DNA from: Geosiphon pyriformis | Taxonomy: Eukaryota; Glomeromycota; Glomeromycetes; Archaeosporales; Geosiphonaceae | Direction: 5' to 3' | NCBI GenBank assembly: GCA_016748015.1 | Contig: JAAOMT010000003.1 | Location: 729,187 to 793,186 of the forward strand | Length of the DNA stretch: 64,000 nucleotides | In this document: positions 46,552-57,230 of the stretch, in pieces | How the letters are laid out: each line of letters opens with the position of its first letter | Position numbering within the stretch: position 1 is the first letter of the stretch | The notes under the pieces: model-generated | The model's input: the letters and a program-made list of their open reading frames with translations, nothing else | What the model was told of the DNA's origin: nothing | Databases searched by the model: none | Program-made: the position numbers and the translations under genes

Positions 46552-49500
46552 GTAGTTTAGCTTAGAAAATTGCTACTTATAACATTAGAGATATAAATAT
46601 TCCTGCCAAGCAGAATGATATTATTAGATGGCACATGGTTTCGAATAATGACATTTCAATAGTTACTGAGACTAAGTTTCACTTTAGTGTTAAGTCTTAG
46701 ATTGTGAATAAGCTTTCTGGTGTAAGGGTGTTTACTTCAGGTCTGGATGCTGGGTTTTTAGGAATGAGTGTTACTTTAATCATAAATGAAAATTTAGCCA
46801 AACATGTTTCAAAAATCTCTGAAATTCTGGATAGACTTTTGATGATCTGCTTGTTATTCAAAAACAAACAATCTGTTTTTGTGTTGGGTTTGTATATGAA
46901 GGCTTCTCTGGATAAGTGTGTAATTCAGGCTGGTCTTGTAAATTTCTTTATAGTCAGAGCTTGTAATAAAAGTACATTTGTTATTTTAGGTAGTGATTTC
47001 AATAAAGATGAGAACAAATGTAGCTCTAGCTTTAGTAAATGTATGGGTCTAGGTTTAGTCAATACATTGGTTAATAGTTCTTACATCAAGGCTTCTACTT
47101 GGAAAAATTTCAGGGGTGTTGAAAGAGTCCTTGATTACATTTTTGTTTTCCAAAGTTTGAGTAATGCTTTAGTAAATGGGTGTGTTGTAGATGTGGATGA
47201 GTTCTTTGGCACTGATTATAGTTCTGTTCAAATTACAATTGGTCTTGTGGAATTTTGGATCCTGTTCTAAGAGCTATTTATGTTTAGGCCAATAAGAACA
47301 AGTGGAAATTTAATGTCAAAAATGCTAATAAAGTTAAATGGGAGCAGTATAAGATTGCATCTCATAATAATTTTGCCATGTTTTCTGATAAGTTTACAGA
47401 TTGTTGTTGTTCATCTGATCTGGATGGCATGTGGGGTGCTATTCACAAAGTCATTTATTTCTCAGCAAATGAAGTTTTCTCGAAAACCTGGTCTAAAAAT
47501 TTTGATGGTGGTTTTACCAAGTGCTTTTCTTACTATCATAGATTGAAACTTTTGGTTTCTAAGTTGGTGAAAGCTTCATATTCTGTGTCATCTATTGGAT
47601 TCATCTTTTTGTTGAATGTTTGAGTGTTTTTGGACTCTGTTAATGCTTCTGCTGTTAAATTTCTTTTTCTTTTGAGATCTCATTTTGATGCTATTAGATC
47701 AGCTTTGGCAAAGATTAGAAAGTCTTATCATTCCTTCAAGATAATAAAATCAAAACATGCTAGGGATTTTCAAATCAGGTTAACAATTAACAAAAGAATG
47801 GAAAACTTTGAGTTGAATAAGGACCAAATTATTAGAAGTGTACTTAAATAGCCATTTTGCAAAATTACATTGAATTATCTGGTTGTGGATAGGGACCTCA
47901 TTTTGGAGCCTGGTTTGGTTAAATTTCATGTTAATAGAATTATGAAGAGCTTGACCAGAAAGCATGTGGTGGTTAATAATGTTTCGGATAAATGGTATTG
48001 CCAACTCCAACTCTTGAAATATGTCTTTGATGATGCCTTTTTGAATATTATGCACCCAATTGAGGTGGAGGAATTTCTTGGTGTGGTCTTGAGTTTGCCT
48101 AATAATAAAGCTGCTGGCCTTTCTAGTATTATAAATGAGTTATAGAAACATTGCAACAGATCTGTTCTGGATTTGCTATTGGTGCTTTTGAACTCTTGTT
48201 TGATTTGTGAATCTGTTTCAGATCCTTGGAAAGAGGTCTGAGTATCTATAATTCCTAAATCCTATGACTGGAAGAGAGTTCTTATGAACACCCAACCCAT
48301 AATACTGATTAAAACTGCCTGTAAAATTTTTTCTAAAATCCTCTCTGAAAGGATCTCTGTGGCATGTAGCAAGCACAATGTTCTTTGTGATAACAACTTC
48401 TCAGTTCTTAAAGGTACAACAACACAGTCTCCTATTTTTGCTATTGGTTCAGTGGTAGAAGATGCTTTAGAAAAGAATTGTGAACTTTGGTTGGTTTTGC
48501 AAGACATAAGGAAAGCGTATAACTTGGTTGGTTAGAAATATCTAAGGAGGAGTTTGGTCAGAATCAAAATATACAGTAGATTCATAAAATTTTTTGGGAG
48601 TATTCACAATGACTGCATAAACAGAGTAATGACTGATTTTGGGTTGACTAATGGTTATAGTGTTCATGATGGCTTGGATCAAGGAGAAGTGTTTTCACCT
48701 TATTTTTAGCATATTTTTTATAATACTTTGCTGTGTGAAGTAAAAAAACAAGAAGCAGTGTGTGATTATAGCTTAAATTTGCATCATGTTGCCAAAACTG
48801 GTTACATAGATTCTCAAGATAATTTGACTTTTTTTTTTGCTACAGAAGCATTTGTTAATGATACTATATGAGTTGGTTTTAGTCAGGTGGCTACACAACA
48901 CATTCTCAATATTGTCAGTGAATTTTTCAGGATAAATGATATCTTGATCAACAACAACAAAACTGTAGCAATTCTAATTAATTGCAAAGTAGTGGCTCCT
49001 TTTTTATTTGTTAGTGGCACTCTTATTTTCATCGCCAAAAAAGAGGTGTCTTACCAATATCTGGGTATTTTTTTTTCTTCTGATGAGTTATCTAAGTCCA
49101 GCTTGGCTAAAGTGTATTCAGATATATGGTTTTTTGCCAACCTTGTTCTGAAAAAGGCAATTTTAGACAAACAGTTCTCATACTTGGTTTTGGCAGTCTT
49201 TCATCTTATCATTGGTTACAGGACCCAGTTTAGTTTTGTTTCTGCTAGTATGTGCCAAAAGTGGGATGTTTTAATTCAAAAGAGACTGAAATTAAAATTG
49301 GGTCTGCTCTTGGATTTTCCTAATGATGTTTTGCACCATTTTTTATTTTATGGCTTAAAGACTTTTGAGCAGATCCAAGCTAAAGACAAGGTTGCTGCTG
49401 TGGTGTGTTTTGCCAACTCTGGTGGGGTCTTGGGCCAATTGTTTAAGCATAAATTGCATGACTTGCAGGTCTTGAGTTGATGTCTTGTGCATTCCTTGAG

Positions 49501-50565
49501 CTCTCCAGTTTGTATTAGTGTTAATTCTCTGAACAACTTTTTGGCAGGTGTGGTTTGGGTCTTTTTTGGTTCTGGTTTATTTTTGGGCAATCTTATGTGT
49601 AATGCTTTTCACTTCTGGTGTCCTTGGTAAGTCAATGTATTTCAGATGTCTTCCTTCTTTTTGTTGTTATGGAATTGCTTTTGTTGAGCAGCTTTGGTGT
49701 CATAATGGTGCTGTTTTTAACTAGAAAACTTTCAAGTGGTGGAAAAGACTTGATTCATGTGGTCCTGTTCCTGTCTGGTTTGCTGCTGCTGTTCAGTATC
49801 TCCATAATTTTGGTTCTCTTGATGTTTGCTCTTTACCTCCAGATGATGATGCTGCAAAAAACATTCTTAATTCTTATAAGTTTAGAACAGTGTGTGATCG
49901 GTTGTCTGGTGTTAGTGCCTCTGGTTTTTCTGTGTACATGGATGGTTTTCTTTGTGGTCTGGAGAGTGTTAATATAAAAGCTGGCACTGTTGCATTCTTC
50001 GAGGACTTTAACTTAGAGATTGGGGTGGAAGTAACTGGCATGATATCTTCTACATTGGCAAAGCTTCAGGCCATTGCATTAACCCTTAAGTGTGTGCCTA
50101 ATTTGAGTTCAGTTCATCTATTCTCTGACAGCCAAGCTGCTTTGGATGTGTATAAAGCTGAACTATTGTTGTTGGCTCCAGATTTCCATAACAAATACTG
50201 GGTCAAATGTCAACACATCACTGGTATCATATGTAAAAGGAAATTGAATGTTGGCTAATATAAGGTTAAAAAACACTCAGGTGTTTTGGATAATGTTCAG
50301 ACTAACTTGCTTGCTGGGGTCTCTTTTTGTTCAGGCTGGTTTTTCTCTTTCCAGCTCAAAGAATGTTTTGTTTTGGCTAAAGACAGTATTGTTTCTGGAA
50401 ACTTTAGACACTTTGTTCATAATGTTTTTCAGTCTATCCATCGTGCATGCTGGGAATTAGGTTCTGATACCAAGATTGTGAACAGTCATCTGCTCACAAA
50501 TGTTGATTGGTCTAAATTGTCTCTTGTTTCGCATCCTGATTCCCACATAGCTGCTGGCTTTATGA
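46548..50565 (+). pseudogene. ORF2 of LINE F, upstream part
   Basis: The expected start codon is ATA (46548-46550) instead of ATG. The endonuclease is open at 46704-47270: SDFNKD, LDYIFV and a TDYSS end where the catalytic His reads Tyr. RT lies in other frames from 47300: motif A LQDIRKAY (48500), then FVND near 48852, where E has FVDD, so the polymerase site is lost. RNase H is at 49890-50258: VYMDG, LFSDSQAAL intact, and the Glu replaced (KLQAIA). At least two frameshifts (near 47270 and 49500-49890) are present. The coding line stops at codon GFM, where G3 enters. Confidence 0.8.
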
Positions 50566-50782
50566 TGTTACCAGACAAAATTAGAGATATTATTTAGCAT
50601 GAAATTATTGTTATAATTTCCATCATTAATTAACATATATTATTGTTTTAAATTATCACTTATTACATTAGCAAAATGTCTGAAATTATTATTTAATTAA
50701 TAACCCAATTTGTATATGACACAAATGTAACCTAATTACAATGATCAATTATGCAATATCTCGAACTATGTAATATTCAAAA

Positions 50783-50900
50783 AGTTTGCTGAAATTTGTA
50801 GAAATTTGCCGAAATAATTGATAGTTCACCGAAATATCTAATAGTTCACAGAAATAACTTGTAGTTTGCTAAAATGTATATTTAGTTCAGTGAAATTGTA
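50783..50900 (+). promoter_or_regulatory. Tandem 20-bp units upstream of the LTR TATA box
   Basis: About six imperfect units of roughly 20 bp, pattern AGTTYRCYGAAAT followed by 6-8 AT-rich bases. They end about 45 bp before TATAAAAG (50947). The same array is present in the LTRs of G1 and G2 and at 59700-59815. The position suggests activator binding sites. The factor is unknown. Confidence 0.55.
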
Positions 50901-50946
50901 GAAAATAGCAAAGTTTGAGTTCATAGAATAGTATTACAACAAGTTG

Positions 50947-50954
50947 TATAAAAG
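50947..50954 (+). promoter_or_regulatory. TATA box of G3 5' LTR
   Basis: TATAAAAG, conserved in all five LTRs (also 59857-59864, minus 12911-12904, minus 21782-21775, and a decayed form near 5744). Probable promoter of the genomic transcript. Confidence 0.55.
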
Positions 50955-51553
50955 AAAAGTGTCTTTCTTCGAGAAAATGTATCTTACTTCATATTTAACA
51001 ATTAGAATCATCCTTTATACACAAAAGACAAATAAATATCAAATAATTTGAAAAGCCAAATTCTTAAATTATTTCCCTTGAAATTAACCAATTCCTACTA
51101 ACAGTTTGAAATTGACTAGCTACCAATTTCAGTAAACTGTTAAAGCACTTCCAGGCCTAAATCTGAAATGACTTTCATAAATTATCAGTTTTACTTTTTC
51201 TTTTATATTTCTTTTATTCTCTTTCTTTTCTTATTATAAATTATTTGGATAGCCTACAGATGAGAATTTCTGTAGAAGAGTTGACTTTCACAGCAAAGTA
51301 ACTATACATTTTTAGTGAGCTTCCAGATGAGCAATTCCTGGGAAAGAGTTGACATTTACTACAACATAACTATACAAAGTAACTGGCACGGAATTGGCCA
51401 TTCCACTTATAAGCCCAGCAGTTCAAATTATAGGAGATAATTTAAAGATAAATTCAGTTACTGGAGGTTCAATCACATCCAGAAAACGTGAACTCACAGC
51501 AAACAGGCATCAACAACATCTAAAAAAAGAGATCAAAAACCTCTGGTAACATT

Positions 51554-51571
51554 TGGGGCTCTCCCATGGAA
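51554..51571 (+). promoter_or_regulatory. Primer binding site of G3
   Basis: TGGGGCTCTCCCATGG two bases after the LTR, complementary to a CCA-ended tRNA tail. It overlaps the gag ATG at 51566. Confidence 0.5.
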
Positions 51572-53277
51572 ACAACACAGCAAAAACAAATTCAAAGTGA
51601 CGACCACACCAGATGCAACAACTCTAGAGTATTACCAATCAATTTACATTCACTGCAAGCAAAGATTCAACATTCCAGATGGAATTGAAGTTGTCAAGAA
51701 ATCAGTATACCAATACATTGAAAACTGTATCAACAATTATCTTTTTGGAAATTACAATATCTCAGAAGTTAGAAGCAACCTTTACAACAATTTAGCACAC
51801 TATTCACAGTTGAAAACTGAAAACCTTAACAGTGAAACACTTGCCACTTACTTTCAAGAACTAAATTTTAACATTATCAAGTACTGTGAAGAAACATATC
51901 CAGTGCAGTCTCAATACTCTATTGATTTTGAATCAGAGACAGAAACAAGCAACAAAGACAAACAAAAATTGAAGCAATACTCAAAAACCACTCCAAATAC
52001 CCCAATACTACCAAAAACAACTGCCAAACACTTACAAACACCTGAACAAGGAACCAGTTCAAAACTTCTATTCACCATCACACTTTTTCCAGCTTCACTT
52101 GCACAAGCACAAACACCTAATTCACTCTTAAATTGATTTGCAAAACCAGAAAATTTTACATCACTCAGAAGTCCCACCAGACAGCAAGAACCCCTTCAAA
52201 CTAGTTCCAATCTTTTTGATTTTCTAGCTGAAAATCAAAGCAAACACTCTGAGACAGCAGCAAACGAAGAAAACAACTCTGAAATAACTGAAGAAGAATC
52301 AATAAACAGTGAAAACGAAGAAAATGAAATGACAGCATACATTGCAAAAATCCCTGAATTTAATGGAGAAGACATTGAGACCAGTCCCCAAGAATGGCTT
52401 GACCAAGTTACTAAAGCTGGAAATGCAAACAGATGGAATGCTGCCAGAATGTTAAGAACAATTTCCTACTTTCTCAAAAGAACAGCAGAAGAATAATTTG
52501 AAAACTTGGTCACTCCATTCAATGATTGGGATGCTTTCAAAGCAGCCTTCCTTGAACAGTTCACTGACAATAATACCTCCATCACCCTTCGAAATCAGTT
52601 TTGCAATATCAAACAAGAATCCTCTGAATCTGTTATGACTTATATTGAGAAATTCAACAAACTTTTCAGATGAATTTGCCAACTCAAAACAAATGATTAT
52701 TATTCCGATGCTCAAATTTTGGATCAATTTATTGCTGGTCTAAAAGATAAACTAATTAAAAAAGTTCACCCACATGTACCAGAAGATTTAAACTCTGTCA
52801 TACAGCATGTGAAAAGATACGAAATGGCCATGAAAGAGGCCAATCACACAAAACTTGTAAATTTGGCAATTGGAGAAACCAGCTCAGCAGCTGAGGAAAA
52901 AATTGACCAACTCACAAAGAAGATTGAAAACTATTTCACCAATCAACAACAACAGCAACTCCAAAGATATCAATCACCTCAAAGATGAAATCAAAATAAC
53001 TTTGCACCACTTTCTAATAACCAGCCTCAAAATTGCCATTACTGTGAAATCTCTGGCCACTGGAAAAGAGATTGCAGAAAGCTACAACAAAACCAACAAA
53101 ATAGGAGTAATTAACGTTACTCTTCACCACAGCAATCTTATTATCAACTACCACCACCAGCTTACTATCCACCAAGACCCCAATACCAAAATAACTATTA
53201 TTAGCCTGCCCCACAGCCAATCCAACAGCAATACCAACAACCACCCACACAATATTATCAAGTATTTGCTCGAAGAC
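51566..53277 (+). pseudogene. gag of G3 (capsid and zinc knuckle)
   Basis: ATG 51566 is the likely ancestral start. One extra A in an A-run (about 51584) puts it out of frame with the body, which is open from 51597 to 52136. The capsid region runs to about 52860 with three stops (52134, 52495 and 52672 area). It contains the PEFNGEDIE and EWLDQV segments typical of Ty3 capsids. The nucleocapsid CCHC knuckle is intact at 53034-53075 (CHYCEISGHW...C). A Gln/Pro/Tyr-rich tail leads to protease. Confidence 0.75.
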
Positions 53278-53417
53278 TGATTACACAAAATCAATTCACA
53301 CCACAAAACCAATACCAAGTAAACAACAATAGAATCAGTTCGAACAACCAATTGGTTCTCCGAAATTTCACTTAACCAAGACCCAACCACTACCACACTC
53401 AACCCAGTTATTTAACA

Positions 53418-53750
53418 ATGCCAGAAAAACAGAATTTTTATCATACTGCACCCTCGAAAGGTAGAGCTGCAGCACAACAACAAAACCCTTCCTATACTTC
53501 CACTACAATCTCACCAGCCAGAATTGCTGAAAATGCTAACCTTTCAAATATATTCCCTTTTGAGTTCGAAGCAAATGAGTCACCATTCCTGCTTAGCAAT
53601 GCAGCCGCCAATGAACAAAAAGCAATCACAGCTATGTACACTAAAGCAGAAGTCGAAGGAAAGACAATTTGCTTGATCCTAAACAATAGATCTGCCAGAA
53701 GCATTATCATCTACCAGTTAATGCAACAGTTAAAGAGAAATGTCAACTGA
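53418..53750 (+). pseudogene. Aspartic protease of G3, active site lost
   Basis: 110 open codons aligned without gaps to G2 19331-19000. Where G2 has Asp-Ser-Gly this copy has Asn-Asn-Arg (53682-53690). Without the catalytic Asp the protein cannot act as a retropepsin. The flanking YQLMQQLKRN is kept. Confidence 0.8.
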
Positions 53751-53864
53751 CCAGCTTAAACAGTAATCGTCACTGCTGATGGCATAAAAAAAACCCCAGT
53801 AGGAGAAATTGACAATTTTCCATTCACTCTTAATGGAATTACCATTCCAGTCAAGGTTCTTGTA

Positions 53865-54443
53865 ATGGACGCGCCTCAGTATCAAGCCCTTGTCAGAAAT
53901 GATTGGTTCCAAAAAGCCAATACAAAATTAGACTGGGAAATCCAAGAATTACAACTTTCCTATCAAGGACAACATACCCGAGTATCTGCTACTTGTAGTA
54001 CATTCAACAAACACTCTGAAAAAGCCCCGGCTTTTAAATCCAAACCAGAAGAGGAAAAACCCATTATTGAAATGTTTATGACACTTGGATCAACTTCCAA
54101 TTGGGCTGATGAAACTGAACAACAATACTTTTCAACAAATAATTCTCTTGAAACAAAAGAACCAGTGACAACCAAATGGAATGTCCCCTATTCAAAACCA
54201 GAACCACAAAAACAATGCCCCTACATTCCACTCAAATGCAAGAACTGCCACAAGAAACTCTCTTCAATAAGAGCCTGCATTTCACTTGAAGAAAAATATG
54301 AAAATCATACTTGTTATTACTGCAAGGCTTGCTATAGAGAACGATGAGGCTATCTAATAAAAAAAAGCAGAAAATAGGACAACACCTCTTGTTTGACTTG
54401 TGGAGATATACTACTGGAAAAATGCAATTGAATTGATATAGCA
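53865..54443 (+). CDS. Cysteine-rich module of G3 pol
   Basis: Coding line from protease toward dUTPase, open 53865-54347. It includes the post-protease stretch (QALVRNDWF, typical of Ty3 proteases) and then paired cysteines: C-K-N-C at 54237-54248, C-Y-Y-C-K-A-C at about 54310-54330, and, after two TGA/TAG stops, C-L-T-C near 54397. Same arrangement as G2 18569-17997. Zinc binding is inferred from spacing only. Confidence 0.55.
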
Positions 54444-55391
54444 ATGAAAAGAGGAGTCTGCGATCAGACCTGCCAATATGCTTTATCAATTTCAGAAAAA
54501 GTAAAAAGAGGAACACCCTTTGATGCAGCATACAACAGTGCTCTCAACAAACTGTACTATTACTCTCATGATGCCGAAATGATTTTCAACCTAGCAATGG
54601 CTTTAATCAATGGAGCCACTCAAGAAAATGTTTGCCAAATGAAAGAATCAGAATACATTGCATACATCTTTGAAATTGCTGGATACAACTACAAAGATGA
54701 AGTAGAAGTATATCACCGAATTGCCAGTTATACTTATCTAACCAAAGAAGCTCAAGCTCAATGGCTAGAGCAAATAAACATTAAATTGTGTAAAGAATGC
54801 ATAATGCTCTGCGATGAGCAATGGTGCCCTGAATGCTATGCTCTTAGCATTTCTTTGCCCAGTAAAAACGATAAGAATGAAATTGAATTTGGAGAACCTG
54901 AAGCAACGGAAGAAATTGAAACAACACCCATCTACCTTATCAAAAATCAGCCTGCCTTACAACTCAAATACTTCAACAACAACGGACAAGGAATAAAACC
55001 TGAAAAAGCACACGAAATTGATGTTGGATATGACCTAAGATATTCAGACAAGGATACTCTTATTCTCAAACCCAAATCTCTCACAAAAATCAACCTTAAA
55101 ATTGCACTCGAAATTCTGCCAGGAGCAATAGTTCAAATCGCCTTCCGGTCCTCTCTGGCAAGCAAAAGAATCAATGTCAGAGGAGGAATAATCGATGTTG
55201 GATATACTGGAGACATTACAGTGATGCTTCAAAATAAAACTAACAAACCATTCAAAATTGAACATGCTGAAAAAATTGCCCAAGCTATTTACCTACCCCT
55301 AATCAACATTTTGGGTTTACAATTAGTCAATCAAAGAGAACAATTAGGAAAAAGCGATAGAGAAACCCAAGGTTTTGGTTCAACTGGATGA
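54444..55391 (+). CDS. dUTPase domain of G3 pol
   Basis: 315 open codons. Residues 1-107 are a helical region with V-C-D-Q-T-C at the front. Then come two CxxC-type pairs and the dUTPase core: motif 1 VGYDLRY (about 193-200), motif 2 VQIAFRSSLASK (about 230-241), motif 3 GGIIDVGYTGDI (about 247-258, catalytic Asp251 and Tyr254), motif 4 EKIAQAI (about 276-282), and motif 5 GFGSTG at the C-terminal end. All five are intact, better kept than in G2. The next codon is TGA, against CAA in G1. The expected role is removal of dUTP during reverse transcription. It is fused in frame to protease upstream and RT downstream. Confidence 0.9.
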   Translation: MKRGVCDQTCQYALSISEKVKRGTPFDAAYNSALNKLYYYSHDAEMIFNLAMALINGATQENVCQMKESEYIAYIFEIAGYNYKDEVEVYHRIASYTYLTKEAQAQWLEQINIKLCKECIMLCDEQWCPECYALSISLPSKNDKNEIEFGEPEATEEIETTPIYLIKNQPALQLKYFNNNGQGIKPEKAHEIDVGYDLRYSDKDTLILKPKSLTKINLKIALEILPGAIVQIAFRSSLASKRINVRGGIIDVGYTGDITVMLQNKTNKPFKIEHAEKIAQAIYLPLINILGLQLVNQREQLGKSDRETQGFGSTG

Positions 55392-57230
55392 TTCACAGTT
55401 CCAGTTAATATAGCTTTTAACACACAGAACAAATCCTACCAGATTCTCAGACTTCCACAACCAAATACCATCTTATCCTTTGGAGAACATCTGGAAATCT
55501 ACACCTGCCTAAAGCCAACAACCACACAACAAATTTTTGAGTCTAATGAACAAGTCTGCTTGGAACATAATATTTCAATCTCAAACATTTATATTCTAGA
55601 AGAAACAAAGAAAGTCCGAGTTACTTTTTACAATCCCAACAATTATCCCATAGTTTTATTAAATAATTTAGAAATTAGAGTTATTTACAGTAATATATTT
55701 CAACAAGAATTACCCCAAATAGTTCCCAATTTCTCTGAAATTATTGGACATTCACTACCAAAAAACAACCCAAACCCCAGCTCTAAAAACAACCATGTTG
55801 TCATGGAAAAACTATTTCAAATCAACATGGAACAACTTGAACCACAACAACAATACCAGTTTAAAGAGCTAATTGCAGAATTTGCCAATATCTTTGCTGA
55901 AAACAACAATGACTTAGAAAGAACCAATTTGGTCCAACACCAAATTTATACAGAAGATGCCAAACCAAGAAGACAACAAGCATATCGAGTTGGTCTAGAA
56001 AGCCACCAATTCATCTGAGAAGAAGTACAACAAATGCTTAACAATGGGCTCATCCAACCCTCCATGAGTCTTTGGGCTTCACCTGTAGTGCTAGTTAAAA
56101 AGAAAAATAGAAAGATATGATTTTGTGTTGACTATCGACAACTCAATAGTATTACAATTGGAGACATCTACCCCTTTCCCCAAATTGATGACATGTTAGA
56201 TGCCCTTGGAAAATCCAAATACTTTTCAACACTAGATTTAGAAAGCAGTTACTGACAAGTTGCTATGGATCCCAAAGATCACCCCAAAACAGCATTCACC
56301 ACCCAAGACAAAAATTACAAGTTCAATATAATGCCTTTCGGATTATGCAATGCACCAGCAACGTTTCAGAGATTAATGGATGTTGTGTACCAAGGACTCC
56401 TTTGGAAGTCAGTAGTCATTTATCTTGATGATACTGATGTTTATTCTCCATCATTTGAATTACACTTAAAACACCTGTGAGAAGTTTTTTAATGATTACG
56501 AAAAGCAGGACTAAAACTCAACATTGAAAAATGCTACTTTGGAAAAACAAGCTTGATCTTCCTTGGTCATATTATTAGTAAAGATAGAATCAAACCAGAC
56601 TCTGGAAAAATCAGCACTGTCAAAAACTTCAAAACTCTTCGAAACACTACAGAACTAAGAAGATTTGTAGGGTTAGCCTTCTACTATTGGAAGTTTATCA
56701 AAAAATTCTCAGAAATCGCAAAACATCTCAACCAGCTTACCACCAAAAACATCAAATACAAATGGACTGCTGAATGCCAAAATGCATTTGAAATCCTTAA
56801 AGAAAAACTAATAACAGCTCCAATTTTCACCTATTCAGATTTCAGCAACCAATTCTGATTAGCAACAGATGCCTCTTATACTGCCTTTGGTGCCATCTTA
56901 TCACAATTAGATGACAACGGAAATGAGCGAGTAATTGCTTATGCTAGCAGAACATTAAAACCAGCCAAGAAAAACTACCCTGCTACAGAACTAAAAACAG
57001 CAGCTGTAATCTGGGCCCTACACCACTTCAACCTTTATCTCAGGCCTAAAGAATTTGATATTATTACTGATAATATTGGACTCAAATAGCTTCAGAACAA
57101 AAATACTCAGCTGAACACAAAACAAATCTAATAGACAGGATTTCTAGCAAACTATCGATACATAGTACATCACAAACCAAGAAAACTTTACACCAATGTT
57201 AACTGTCTCTCCAGAATGAGACAAGATTAG
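55392..57230 (+). pseudogene. RT and RNase H of G3
   Basis: Linker (open 55560-56018), then [10 protein letters not shown] at about 56125, FSTLDLESSY core at 56224, MPFGLCNAPATFQRLM at 56330, and YLDD intact at about 56418-56430. The connection region with GHIISKDRIKPD and the GLAFYYWKFI segment follows (56553-56858). RNase H runs from about 56860 with ATDAS (first Asp), TELKTAAVIWALHHF and IITDN. Stops include TGA at 56253 and 56856, TAA and TGA at 56490-56495, and TAG at 57087. It ends at the TAG 57228-57230 that all three copies share. Confidence 0.85.

Larger units (their letters stand above)
44651..50565 (+). mobile_element. LINE F, part upstream of G3
   Basis: Second near full-length LINE of the same family, starting directly after the A-tail of LINE E and broken at 50565 by element G3. 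The 3' remainder is at 60464-61250. Removing G3 and one copy of the ATGA duplication joins the two parts in frame. It is older than E, with more stops, frameshifts and AT drift. Confidence 0.9.
50566..51551 (+). repeat. 5' LTR of G3
   Basis: 986 bp, TGTTACCAG at the start and GGTAACA at the end, so the last bases form a short inverted repeat with the start. TATAAAAG is at 50947-50954. Confidence 0.9.
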
